A DNA stretch of 64,000 nucleotides from the NCBI GenBank assembly GCA_948470475.1, contig OX419341.1, positions 17,851,726-17,915,725 on the forward strand, in the 5' to 3' direction. The notes under the pieces were generated by a model that had not been told where the DNA came from, made no database searches, and saw nothing but the letters and a program-made list of their open reading frames with translations. Within the stretch, counting starts at the first letter, position 1; each line of letters starts with the position of its first letter. The DNA comes from Galaxea fascicularis. Its lineage: Eukaryota > Cnidaria > Anthozoa > Scleractinia > Euphylliidae. Of the stretch, positions 34,084 to 44,924 are shown piece after piece. The position numbers and the translations under genes were made by a program.

Positions 34084-34400
34084 ATAAAGTGTAAAATTGA
34101 TCTTCGTAAAACAGTGCTCAATGCATAGAAGCAGAGCGAAGTATATGTTGTGGGAGAAAAATCAAATAAACTACAAGGTCATCCCTACAAGCCTGTTTCG
34201 TGGTTGCCCACTCATCAGGGGATTTCCCTCTGAAGAAAAAATGCTCGAAATAGTAATTGGATAAACAGGGAAAAGTCCAGACTTGCTTGTTTGAAGAGCT
34301 CAATATTTTTGCACTGTAATTCGATTCGAAAGGAGAATCAACTTTTCCGCTTAAACATGCTTTTTTGAGGTACATGTCAAGCATTTTTTATTTCAACATT
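34084..34400 (-). repeat. Retrozyme-like repeat with hammerhead, minus strand
   Basis: The body around the hammerhead (GATTCTCCTTTCGAATCG upstream, CACAACATATACTTCGC downstream on the minus strand) is, as I recall, a widespread coral satellite-like repeat. Only one ribozyme copy is present here, so this is a solo or truncated unit. The boundaries are approximate. Confidence 0.6.
34181..34223 (-). ncRNA. Type I hammerhead ribozyme, minus strand
   Basis: On the minus strand: stem I 5' strand ATCCC (34223-34219), CTGATGA (34218-34212), stem II GTGG-GCAA-CCAC (34211-34200), GAAA (34199-34196), and stem III A-C-A-G paired with T-T-G-T (one G-T pair) around a GC loop. Then comes cleavage triplet GTA ending at 34186, and GGGAT (34185-34181) complementary to ATCCC. 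All catalytic core bases are present. Stem I probably continues with internal loops, as in natural type I hammerheads. Confidence 0.85.
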
Positions 34401-34643
34401 TTGCACTAACTTCGTCTTTCAGTACTCACAAAATTTCAATTTTTTGCACTGTTTGGGGTTAATTGACATGCACACATTTTCGTTTGTATATTGTTAAGAG
34501 AAAATAAATTCCACTTTGCCCCCTTTTCTAGTCGAAATAGAGCCTTGGTTTACTGTGCTATTTTCTTTTTGTTCCGCTCGATTAAAAGCGGAAATACTTG
34601 GGAAATGGTTGGTTAATTTTGCTGTTATCCACTTTGTCGAACT

Positions 34644-35109
34644 TTGAGACAAACCGAGACCCCCGGTTGCGTCATCTGGCGACACTATTTTGGCGGGAGT
34701 ATTGAAGACGCGCTTCGTTTTATCTCTTTGTACACCATGTTGTCCCGTGGAGACAACTTCAAAGTGCATTTAGCTAGCATTTACGACGAAGAAAAAACGA
34801 GTAGTCGCTTCGAAGGCCTTCCAGAGTTTAAGTGGAGTGATCTAGGAGAACAAGATGTGTGGACAAGGATCGTTCGGAGCGGTTTTTGTGGCAAAATATA
34901 AAAAAGACAAGGACAGCGATTCCAGGTCAGACGAGCCAATTGTTGTAAAGAAATTGCTAGGTCCGTCCTTAGATTTAATCGATGCTTTCACCAAAGAGGC
35001 TTGGTTGTTGCATGACCTAAATCACGATAATATAGTAGGATTTAAAGCTGTTTGTCACGAACCAGTTGCACTTATGTTGGAGTATGTTTTTTTTTCAAAT
35101 GTTACGTGA
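34644..35109 (+). pseudogene. Protein-kinase N-lobe fragment, frameshifted
   Basis: The first frame reads RFEGLPEFKWSDLGEQDV. After a one- or two-base slip at about 34860, the second frame reads GQGSFGAVFVAKYKK (glycine loop), VVKKLLG (catalytic lysine), FTKEAWLLHDLNHDNIVGFKA (helix C glutamate) and PVALMLEYVFF before a stop at 35107. No catalytic-loop HRD or DFG region follows, because the sequence changes just before the inverted repeat at 35236. It resembles a kinase family expanded in cnidarians. The frameshift and truncation make it a relic. Confidence 0.75.
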
Positions 35110-35235
35110 CATAAATTTCCCGGTGTCGAGGCCACCAGAATGTCAACAATAAATCTGGTACATTTAGAAGATATGCACGGAATGCAGATCATTGCTACTG
35201 TTTTGCTCATGAATCGCCTATTGTCGGCGGGAAAA

Positions 35236-37694
35236 AAACATAGGCACGCAATGCGTGCTTGAGCTATTTTGCGAGGAGTGGTAAAATGTTGATAAGATAG
35301 GGAGAAGTGAGAAAATGGTTGAATGGTGAGTCATTTATCTGTGGCGCTTTTCGTTTTTGCTATGGTATCGGAGAAGTACGAGCAAACTGTTTTTCATTTG
35401 ATTTTTGTTTAGTTTTCTTATTTCTGAGACTGATTTTGAGTTTGATTTGTACCGATTACAACAAGAGTTTCATTAATTCCGCAAAAACCGATATGTAATA
35501 TATTTTCTATTATTTGTTCATTTTCTTTCTCCGCACTTTCGCAAACACTACATTCGTCCAGTCTCTCAAATTCCCAAAATATACGTACACAAACTGAAAC
35601 AGTTCCAGGACCACATGAAGAAATATTCGCAAACAAACGAACCACCAAACACACCGTAATATACAACACCAGCAAAAACAAATCAACGTTGAATACAGTA
35701 CTGATAACGAATATAGGTGTAATTACCATAATTCATCAATTTCTGATTTTCCAGTGCTTTGTACTTTTTACTTCGGACAGCAATAATAGCCCGACCTAAA
35801 CAAACGCTCCTATTTTAGTGTTGGGCCGTTTGCTGACAACGTCTGTGTACGGTAAGCAGATGAGCGTAACACCGCGTTATATCCCGAAATAAGGGCAATA
35901 TTAAACTTACCGACTCGAAAACAAACCACCAATTACTTCCAAACTAATCTCCTCCGAATTAAGAGCGTCAACAGTTGTACAATATTAAAAAACCCGATCA
36001 ACAGACAAACAACGGATCGAAATCCGCCAATAAGAAGAAGAGAAAATTGAAGTTGAGAAAAGTAACCAATAAAAAACGGTTAAAAGTGACCAATCATTGT
36101 AACAGAAAATAAATTCAATTAGAAGTTGTTGTAAACAAGTTCAATTGACCACGTGCAAATCTTGTGATTGATCAAAGGTCGTGTTGGATGCACGTGACCG
36201 ATCAAAGTTCGGAGTCGCATTTAACCAACAGCGTTGCGTTATTCATGTGAGAATTAACCAAAGAACTTGCTATTACCAAACGTATGCACGTGATAGATCA
36301 AAGTTGAAAATCGCATTTGATCAACAGGCCTGTATGTCTTGGTGCCTGTTTACATGTGAGAGACAAAAGTAATTTGACAAATGACATTGCTCACTATCCG
36401 AAATCACCATTTTCATTGTTTAACATAAAAACGGCTTCACTTCAAGGGGAACAAATATCCAGATTAAGGATTCCCTTCCATAGCATTTTTCTTCCGTGCA
36501 AATATCACTTGTGGAAACAGCCACTTCTGATTAGACTAATATTTATAGTTTTCAAATCCGTCAAACATATGTTTATTTTCGTCACACAATGCTCTTCCAG
36601 TTTTAACAATGTTCTTGCGGTTTTGACAAAATAAGCAAAGGAACCAAAAAAAAAACACAAGAAAAATTACAAAACTAAGCACTCGTCCACTTCGAAACGA
36701 AATATTTGCCTCCGAGTAGGAACCGCTCAACCAAATTACCTTGATGCTGAATCAATTACCACTAGCATTATTCGTTTAACGTTTTTTGCCGCTTTTCACC
36801 GCCTGTATTATTTCCGATAATCAGAGCATTCAATCTGTTCAATGGCATATAGTAATATGCGATTTAAAGAACACTGCTTGATTTCAGAACGGCATTTCTT
36901 CCCCGCTAGGTCTCTCGCGGTTACACCACGGGTTGTTTGAATAACTCGACGTTTTAATTCTCAAAAACTAAATTTCATTGTTTTTAACCCTTAAAAATTC
37001 TCCTCAGAAGTGGTCGAGTGCCACTAACATAGTTCTACTTTCGTTTTCATCGGGAGAGATGAAAAACTCCGGCTGATATTTGCTAACAATGGGAAAGGAA
37101 TGAGCTGCTCGTTTCAGCAGACGGTCATTGGAGAGGAAAGATTGCGTGACGAACCAAAAGAGCGTCTGCGAAGGAGACTAAACACACGGTTGTTATAACC
37201 AACAAGCCGCGGCCGTAAACTTCAAATACTTTCGTCCCCACCTTACTACCTTCATCATCCATCGAAACAGCACAACTCATACTTCATTCTAATCTGACTC
37301 CAGTATCTCACGCCTATCGTTGTCATTCACGCATGCGTTAAATATACAAACCCTTTACTCCGGAAAGACTACCATAATGGTGGTACCCCATGGCGTGATA
37401 GTAATAAATAAATCACGCAAAAGCAGATAGATGACGCGCGACATTCCACGCTGACGTTCCTTTGAGCGTAATCAACACGCATGTGTAACTTAGTCTCAGT
37501 GCTGACCATCACTGACCACATGCTTTCAAAAACACTTTAAAACAGGGAATTAGATTGGCCGCTGGCTGAAACAATGCCATCTAAAGAAACCTTTATTTCA
37601 TTGGTTCAAGGCAGAACCACCCGACCAAGGAAGAATTTCTTGAGCTTCATGCTGACATAGAGCGATTTTGTTTACACAAAATAGCTCAAAAACG
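35236..37694 (-). mobile_element. Inverted-duplicate element, left copy (empty site for the MULE)
   Basis: Homologous in reverse to 49195-53493 without the inner MULE. The ends are imperfect inverted repeats: TTGAGCTATTTTG (about 35258) and CAAAATAGCTCAA (about 37677). Inside are a minus-strand ORF (35418-35729: SCGPGTVSVCVRIFWEFERLDEC...ENILHIGFCGINETLV), a roughly 220-bp segment absent from the other copy, and reiterated CACGTG...ATCAAAG motifs at 36150-36310. The MULE target site is uninterrupted at 35974-35982. Confidence 0.75.
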
Positions 37695-37794
37695 ATATTG
37701 CAGTGTCTTTTGATGTTACTTAAGGCCTGTTGTTGTTGTTGTTTAATGATAAATAAAGTTGACATCAAATGCCCAATGACCAAGAAGACGTTTT

Positions 37795-38937
37795 CCCGCT
37801 TTTAAAGATTCCCGCTTTTAAAGATTCCTCGTTTTAAAGATTCCCATTTTAAAGATTCCCGCTTTTAAAGATTCCCCATTTTAAAGGTTCCCGCTTTTAA
37901 AGATTCCCCGTTTAAAGGTTCCCGCTTTTAAAGATTCCCCGTTTAATGATTCCCGCTTTTAAAGATTCCCCGTTTTAAAGATTCCCCATTTTAAAGATTC
38001 CCGCTTTTAAGGATTCCCCGCTTTAAAGATTCTCTGTTTTAAACATTCCCCGTTTTAAAGATTCCCACTTTTAAGGATTCCCCATTTTAAAGGTTCCCAC
38101 TTTTAAAGATTCCCCGCCGCTTTTAAAGATTCCCCGTTTTAAAGATTCCCGCTTTTAAAGTTTCCCCTATTTTAAAGATTCTCGCTTTTAAGGATTCCCC
38201 GTTTTAAAGGTTCCCGCTTTTAAAGATTCCCCGTTTTAAAGATTCCCGCTTTTAAAGTTTCCCCATTTTAAAGTTTCCCTGTTTTAAAGATTCCCGCTGT
38301 TAAGGATTCCCCGTTTTAAAGATTCCCACTTTTTAAGATTCCCCATTTTAAAGATTCCCGCTTTTAAAGATTCCCGCTTTTAAAGATTCCTGCTTTTAAG
38401 GATTCCCCGTTTTTAAAGATTCCCCGATTTAAAGATTCCCGCTTTTAAAGATTCCCCTTTTAAAGATTCCCGCTTTTAAAGTTTCCCCGTTTAAAGATTC
38501 CCGCCTTTAAAGTTTCCCGCTTTTAAAGTTTCCCCATTTTAAAGATTCCCGCTGTTAAGGATTCCCCGTTTTAAAGATTCCCACTTTTTAAGATTCTTCA
38601 TTTTAAAGATTCCCGCTTTTAAAGATTCCCCATTTTAAAGATTCCTGCTTTTAAGGATTCCCCGTTTTTAAAGATTCCCCGATTTAAAGATTCCCGCTTT
38701 TAAAGTTTCCCCGTTTAAAGATGCCCTGTTTTAAAGATTCCCGCTTTTAAAGATTCCGCGTTTTTAAAGATTCCCCATTTCAAAGATTCCCGCTTTTAAA
38801 GATTCCTCATTTTAAGGATTCCCGCTTTCAAAGATTCCCTGTTTTAAAGACTCCTGCTTTTAAAGCTAGATTTCCTGTTTTAAAGATTTCCGCTTTTAAA
38901 GATTCCCCGATTTAAAGATTCCCGCTTTTAAAGATAG
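37795..38937 (+). repeat. Large bipartite minisatellite
   Basis: About 1.14 kb of 16-18 bp units alternating mainly between 'GATTCCCGCTTTTAAA' and 'GATTCCCCGTTTTAAA' types, with many single-base variants (GTTTCCC, GGTTCCC, CCATTTT). It lies just beyond the right end of the inverted-repeat arm. The same unit occurs inverted at 31013-31250. Confidence 0.95.
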
Positions 38938-39119
38938 CCCTCCGGGAGGGATTTCCAAATTAGCTCACGTTTGCGACTTATCAATGAGTTTAAAATATTT
39001 TCATTACACAACATACACACCATTGCTTTCGAATCAGGGTAAAGACGGATCCGAGAAACATAATGACATTCAGAAAATCCAGTAACTTTAGTACTGTGAT
39101 TGATGAAGTATTCTGTATA

Positions 39120-39365
39120 TGAAATAAATCATATATGAAATGCGGAAATGAAATCAAATGAAATGTGATCCTCGCAGTTGTGAACGCAATTTATGCAATC
39201 GCATAAAGAAGCCTGAAAAAAAATTAGGACTTCAGCGGGAGTTTGAACTCCTGATCTTGCAATACCGGTGCGATGCTCTAACCAACTGAGCTATGAGGCC
39301 ATGAATGTGAATGGTGTATTTGAAGTAAATCATATATGAACTGCGGAAATGAAATCAAATGAAAG
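39120..39365 (-). repeat. tRNA-derived SINE (coral type), minus strand
   Basis: A tRNA-like head lies at 39226-39300 on the minus strand: GGCCTCATAGCTCAGTTGG, TTAGAGCA (A box) and AGTTCAAACTC (B box). It is followed by a CAGGCTTC..GCG body and tail. A roughly 40-bp direct repeat (AAATCATATATGAA(A/C)TGCGG) lies on both sides. Head folding is imperfect and base 33 of the loop is C, so a functional tRNA is unlikely. Confidence 0.75.
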
Positions 39366-39692
39366 ATGTTGCAGTTATCTCAAATTTCTCGCGGCAGTCG
39401 GTTTGAGACCATAACGTCACACCCATATTTTTGCACTAGCAATATGCAAATTAAATTTGAAACCATGTGAGTGGAACAACTCCACTCGCGTTCCGTCGCT
39501 CGCCTTTCGCGACTTCGTTGCTGACATAAGTCGACTTAGCAGCAAATCTAGAGATCTCTGGGCATAAAATGTCAATTTTTAGAACAATCTTTGTGGATTA
39601 CAATAGATTTCATATGATACTTCAAAAGCAAATGTATCTTTATTTAAATTGTAGTAAATAAATCTTTTCATGCAACTTTCCAACAGTCCCCG

Positions 39693-39824
39693 GTTGTTCG
39701 AACGTTGGATAGCGCTATCCACCGGATAAATAACTATCCAGCGGATACGTAATGGGAAAGCTAATTGAACTATCCACTGGATAGATATTTATCCAGTGGA
39801 TAGCGCTATCCATCCTTTGAACAG
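39693..39824. mobile_element. MITE with GGATAGCGCTATCCA terminal repeats
   Basis: GTTCGAACGTTGGATAGCGC at the left is mirrored by GCGCTATCCATCCTTTGAAC at the right. The interior has further TATCCA(C/G)(T/C)GGATA palindromes. It is about 130 bp, non-coding, and a very common coral element as I recall. Confidence 0.7.
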
Positions 39825-39879
39825 AGGAGGGAGGAGGGGTGTGAGATTGAAAATGAATAGTTCAATGATCATATTGAGC

Positions 39880-40033
39880 GTTTGATTCACGTGACCAGTG
39901 ACCATACTGGTTTAATGAAACAAATTAAAGTAGTTGCATAAAAATAGAGTTCAATTCCCAGAATAATAGTCCACCGGTCCTTCGTTTTGGTATCCCAACA
40001 TGGCTGCCGTGACGTCATGTGAAAGCACTCTGT
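39880..40033 (+). mobile_element. MITE family copy 3
   Basis: Contains TTCACGTGACCAGTGACCAT at the left, GTTCAATTCCCAGA in the middle and ATGGCTGCCGTGACGTCATG at the right. Same orientation as the copy at 6539-6715. Confidence 0.6.
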
Positions 40034-40269
40034 AGGACACAAATTAACCAACAAATCAATGAAAGTTTCAATGTTCCACTCTGAAATGGCATAATGATAG
40101 GAAAAGTTGGCTATCGAAATTGTGTCTACGCATCTCTTAACGTCCTATTAAAATATATAGATATAGTTGTCCTCAGTTAGTCTCATGTAAACTAGAAATT
40201 TAAAAAAAAATGACACGTTAATAAAGTTTTTGTTTAGTTAGACGCACTTTGGCCGTTTTTGTAACACCA

Positions 40270-40542
40270 ACAATGCAGGTCATAAGTACTAGGGACACTT
40301 GTCAAAAAAGTACGAAATCCAAGAAAGCAATCATTTCAATCAATCACCGTATTGTAACTCCATTCTTAACTTCATTCATTTCTTAACTTGGCCCCCTCTC
40401 CCCCAAACAATGTTGAGACAGCTCAGCGGGCCACTACACTTAACTTGATTTATCAGCTCATCTAAACTAAACATTGTGAATGGGGGAGGGGGGAATTATT
40501 CAGAAAAGTGCTAAGTGTCCCAAGAGTTATGACCTGCATTGT
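40270..40542. mobile_element. MITE with ACAATGCAGGTCATAA terminal repeats
   Basis: ACAATGCAGGTCATAAGT...GGGACACTTG at the left is inverted as AAGTGTCCCAAGAGTTATGACCTGCATTGT-type sequence at the right. The terminal repeats are about 35 bp and imperfect. A truncated relative lies at 3796-3956. Confidence 0.7.
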
Positions 40543-40559
40543 AGCTTTTGCTTGGAAAC

Positions 40560-43170
40560 CCATTTGTGATAATAACTGGCACCAACAATCAAGTGATGGT
40601 AAGATATATTTTACTGCAATAGTCTTTTTTTTCCAACTAGCTTCAAGAAGCTGTGTGTACAGCTGCAAAATGCCTTCCATAACATTTTGATTTTCAGTAT
40701 TTGACTGAGACCAATGCCAAAAGAAGTTTCAGAAGACTTCCATCAATTCTGAATTGTCTAAGTGATATGTCAGAAATAGCTAAAAACAAATTCAGCATGT
40801 TAACTACTTTAAAGCCGCAAATCATCGACTTGGCTCATAGAACACTGAAGGCAAGAATTAATAAAAGCCTTATGAAATAGAGCTTTGCAGCCAATGCATT
40901 TGTCCGAACGTCTTTGATAGTGAGTTCCAACCTACTTTATTTTTTTTGGCGATGGGAGTACAATTTTTATTGTTATAAATCAAAAGGAAGTGGATCCCTT
41001 AGACGAGTCTTACCTTTAATCACGTATCGCCAATGCACATAGGGAGAAAAGATTCTGATTCTCGAATGTTAACAGCGCTAAGGAAACGGAGAACCGCAAA
41101 GGAATTGCAAATTGATTTCTTTTGGTGATAATGAATTTTTTATGACTGACTCAGCACCCTGCTTACTTGAATTTGTAATCGGTTAAGATACTGACCTAAC
41201 CACAGGCAGCCCAGACGTTGTTTGTGATTTACATACGTGACAGTATTGCGCCATTTAAGAGAATGTATGAAAATGGTTCAAAAATCGCTCTAAATTCAAC
41301 TTGTAGTCAAGGATTTAAATAAAAGAAGCTTACCTTAGTCTGCGCTTGTGTTATTTTGAAGTCTTTGTGGCAGCTGAGTCGTTCTAAAGTCGTTCTAAAG
41401 CCATTTTGACGATTTAAACTTTTCCCGGTTTGCTTTCCAGTAAAGAGAAACGAAAGGCTGGCGACATGGTCGGCCGACGGTTCGCACTCAAAGCTCTATA
41501 AATTCCACTAAAATGCTCGGAGCTCGCCAAAATTGCCTCACGGCAGCCGTCGATCATTCTTCTTTCTAGTTGCTTCGCCTCGTATTCCAAGGTTTATCTT
41601 ATCCGCCCGAAAAGCACTCCTTTTCGAGCGCTGGCTGCCCATTTTTGCTTCGTCTAGATCCGTAACGAGTTATTTTGGCCACGGATTTCAAAATCGTTGG
41701 CTTAGCGACCCCTCCGTCACGACAAAGTCGCCCTCAAACGTAGGGAGGCACAGGTCAATTTCCTCTGCAAGCGGTGAGTTTCCCGCCGTTTCTGGTGTAA
41801 TTTCGCCTGTGACCTAACTAGCTTTCATAGATGAACGTCAAACGAGAATTAAACTAGTAAGTTCCACGACTGCATAGCGCAGCAACTAAAAAGAAAACAA
41901 ACCGTAATTCCAACAGTGGTTGACAATTTTGAGTAATCGTTACAGCCCTTGATGATTATGACACTCGTTCCAGGTACCTTAAATGATATGCACTTCATTA
42001 TCAGTTGGACACGTTAGATTTCATGCAGTTTCATAGGCAAAATAATATTTTTTTTAACTCTTCAACTTCTTTGCAACTCAGAAGTATCTGTTCTCGCAGA
42101 AGCAAGGCTAGTTAACTAAATCTTAAAATTATGCGATTCTGTTTCAGTTGTTAAATGAAACTTGAGCTAACTTTAACTCCCATGCTTAGTGTTACGGGTT
42201 GTAAAATGTTTATGGGATGCTAATTTCTTCAACGGACGGTTGTTTTAAAGCTCATTCCCATCAATGTCCATAGTCTCTACTTTAAAACAGACATTTGTAT
42301 AGCTTCTAGCGCCATCTCATGCATGTGTTTACGGGCTCTTCAACGGATACAAATCCAAAAGGATGCGCAACAGCTAAAGTAAAAATGGGAAATCGAGGAA
42401 AAGCTACAATCTAATTAACAATCGATGTAAGCTAAAACATGTTGTTAAAGAGTTTTTGTTTCAATAGCGGTAATTGCTGAGTTTCCAGCACTTTCTAGCA
42501 ATTATAATTCTTTGATGGATATCATTTTTACAAATATTTACACGTTTATATAACCATTGTACCGGTGGTATCAATGCTCAATCATTGGTGAACAAAATAC
42601 GAAACATTTTTCGAAAGGATAGGGTACCATACCAACACTATGACCTACTGGATTCCAAATATTCCCATTTAAGCTTAAATGACAAAAACTACAAAAAATA
42701 ACACGGTGACCCCTAGGCTGTTTTTATAGTCGAGAAACGATTAGCATGATGAAATATGTCTTGGAAACCCGTTCATACATTTTGAAAAATGTTGGAGTTT
42801 AGCAAGCATATTTCTTTTAAGTTCGTTCCAAAGAAAATACAAACTATAGGGTATACGTGTGACAGCATTGTAAAATTAATCATAAGTTACGTTTTTCCTT
42901 TTTTTTTGCCACCCAATAAATTTACAATCTCATGTCACTCTTTTTGCGAAAATGCCACCTCTCGACATTCATATCCTAGAAGTTTGCAAAACGTTTGTCA
43001 GAAGAGCCTACCTTTGTGACCTTCTTCTTCTTGTTTTTCTTTTACTTTTTTATTGGTTTAAGCAGGTTGAATTCATATTAACAGGTGATGGGTTGATGTG
43101 GAATTGCTGTTTACTAAATTGCACAAACTCAATGAGCAAACCACAACAATGGGGGACACGTCTCTCACTC
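40560..43170. other. Intergenic, no gene recognised
   Basis: Mostly AT-rich. A GC-richer patch at 41400-41820 has a 94-residue plus-strand ORF with serine/arginine bias and an equally long minus-strand frame. Neither resembles a known domain or has splice support. No clear repeat ends were found. Confidence 0.4.
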
Positions 43171-43179
43171 TTTTCGATC

Positions 43180-43425
43180 AGCGCCTGGGTTCTTTAATTT
43201 GACGTGCCAACAAGTTAATTTAGGAACAGGTGAAGTGAGAACCAGGGCTTACGATTTATCGTCCTTATCCAAGAACACTAAGAAGTCTGACCACTTACAG
43301 ATCCCTTATCAATACAATGGTAACATTTTTTTCATACTTATTCAAAGACCCGGAGCGTTGGTCTGGTTAGGTTTAAAAGCGCGACCTTCCGAACGGTAGT
43401 TCGGCGTTCTGCGAACTCAGTGAGC
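43180..43425 (-). repeat. tRNA-derived SINE, minus strand
   Basis: On the minus strand the head reads TTGGCTCACTGAG...GAACGCCGAACTACCGTTCGG and then a degenerate B box (TTTTAAACC). The body contains AAGTGGTCAGACTTC and AACCAGG-like sequence. This matches an abundant coral SINE type as I recall. Promoter boxes are degraded. Confidence 0.5.
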
Positions 43426-43527
43426 CAACAAAGGAATAAAGGAGGTATTTTCTAAAGAAACTCAGTGTGGTGCTGAGTCGGTGGGGAAGTTGTGCGCAAA
43501 CACTTCGTTTTTTCAACTGAGTTTATA

Positions 43528-43815
43528 ATGCAAATTCACCACCGTACTGGGATTCTAAAAACTGACGTTTCGAGCGTGAGCGAATCCGTGGAAATTGAGG
43601 TATAATTATTGGGGCGTATGTTGGCATTTTCAGAAAGCACTACCCCATTGCAAGAGTTGAAGTATTTGCGGTTAATATGAGAAAGGAAGAGAATATGATC
43701 TACTTCCATATAAACCTCAAGTGGAAGCTGCATGTCAGAAGCAAAACTGCTCTGACGAGGGTCTAACGCTCGCAACGTCGGCTTTTAGAATCCCTGTACA
43801 GTGGTCAATTTACCC
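43528..43815. mobile_element. Short element with about 45-bp terminal inverted repeats
   Basis: GGGATTCTAAAAACTGACG at the left is inverted as CGTCGGCTTTTAGAATCCC at the right. The inverted repeat extends outward through ACCAC(C/T)GTAC and AAATT. It is about 290 bp, non-coding. The terminal CTGACGA...CTCGCAACGTC words resemble a hammerhead core but lack GAAA. Confidence 0.6.
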
Positions 43816-43832
43816 GCCGAAAGAGTAGTTAT

Positions 43833-44003
43833 ATATGAAATCGACAAATACCACCTGCAAGGGCAAGCCTCGAATTTCCAAAATAAAACCAGCAATGTTT
43901 TTTTTTGCCCTCTGGTGTCACCGAAAAAAACATTGCTGGTGGTTTTATTTTGGCAATTCGAGGCTTTCTCTTGCACGTGGTGATTTGTCGGCTACATATA
44001 ATA
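43833..44003. mobile_element. Foldback MITE (long hairpin)
   Basis: The left arm (ATATATGAAATCGACAAATA, CCACCTGCAAGGGCAAGCCT, CGAATTTCCAAAATAAAACC) is repeated inverted after a short spacer that includes GCCCTCTGGTGTCACCG. The arms are about 75 bp with few mismatches. Confidence 0.75.
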
Positions 44004-44496
44004 TACAGTATATATTTAGGCAAGCCTAAAAGCGGAGCTCCACAGTTCTTTCCTTATTGTATGGCATTTGCCGATAAAATAAAATCAATGCCAGGACTCC
44101 AGCCAGGACTCTGGTAAAGACTTCTGTATTGTGATTATAGTTTTTTGCTGCAGAGCCACAGCCACCATTCAAACATGTGCTGACGAACATTTTCGATTTA
44201 TCATCGGCGTTTGCCACGTTGGATCGTGGGACTACATGACTATGAGCATAAACGATTTTGTTTCATCGCAGCTAGTTTAATTACATCCGATTACATTTCA
44301 GTACAAATGGTGTAAATCTCTAAACTATAGATTAACAGCCCCAGTATCTCACTTTTAAATCCAACATCACAGCCGGTTATGTGCTTTGGCTTTAGAGAAA
44401 GAAGGCGATAAGGAGAACGAAGACGTGGCGGCACAAGTAGCAGGAGATCTGCAAGCGAAGGAATTGCGGCACAAACGGGGATTGCCCGAAAGTTTA

Positions 44497-44690
44497 GAAA
44501 TCTAGGTTCACATATATAACAGACAACTAATTTAGCCGTTAATTTACGGCGAAATCGATGTGCACATCTATTTCAGACAAATAATTTAGCCGTTAATTTA
44601 CGGCGAAATCTAAGTTCACTTCTATTACAAACAAATAATTTAGCCGTTAATTTACGACGAAATCTCGGTTCACACATATAACAGACAAAT
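44497..44690 (+). repeat. Tandem repeat, about 3.5 units of 57-59 bp
   Basis: Each unit contains ATTTAGCCGTTAATTTACG, then GCGAAATC and a variable TTCAC..(T)AT middle, then ACAGACAAATA. Units differ by a few bases. Confidence 0.85.
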
Positions 44691-44924
44691 AATGCCCACA
44701 ACAATCTCTCCCGAGAGAAGAAGTCCGCAGAGGAAGAAAGTAGAACGAGCTGGAGTACCTGCTAGAAAGTCCCTGGGCTTTGGGGAAACAAGCTAGTCCG
44801 TTCTCGATCGGACATTGTCTGATTTAAGTATAAACGAACTTTTTGGGCAGCCCTCGACACAGATAAACCTTCCAGTTGGACAATCTGATCTCATATGATG
44901 GTCTTGAGTGGGCAAATTACACCG

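Noticed and set aside
37795..38937. Possible CRISPR-like array
   Set aside because: Units are contiguous short repeats without unique spacers, and the genome is eukaryotic.
39226..39300. Apparent tRNA gene on the minus strand (anticodon GGT by position)
   Set aside because: The anticodon stem is mismatched, the base before the anticodon is C instead of T, and the body and tail are those of a SINE; treated as a SINE head.
41533..41817. 94-residue ORF in a GC-richer patch
   Set aside because: No domain, no start context or splice support, and an equally long frame on the opposite strand.
43528..43815. CTGACGA...CTCGCAACGTC at the element end as a possible hammerhead
   Set aside because: The essential GAAA is GCAA and stem I cannot be formed convincingly from nearby sequence.
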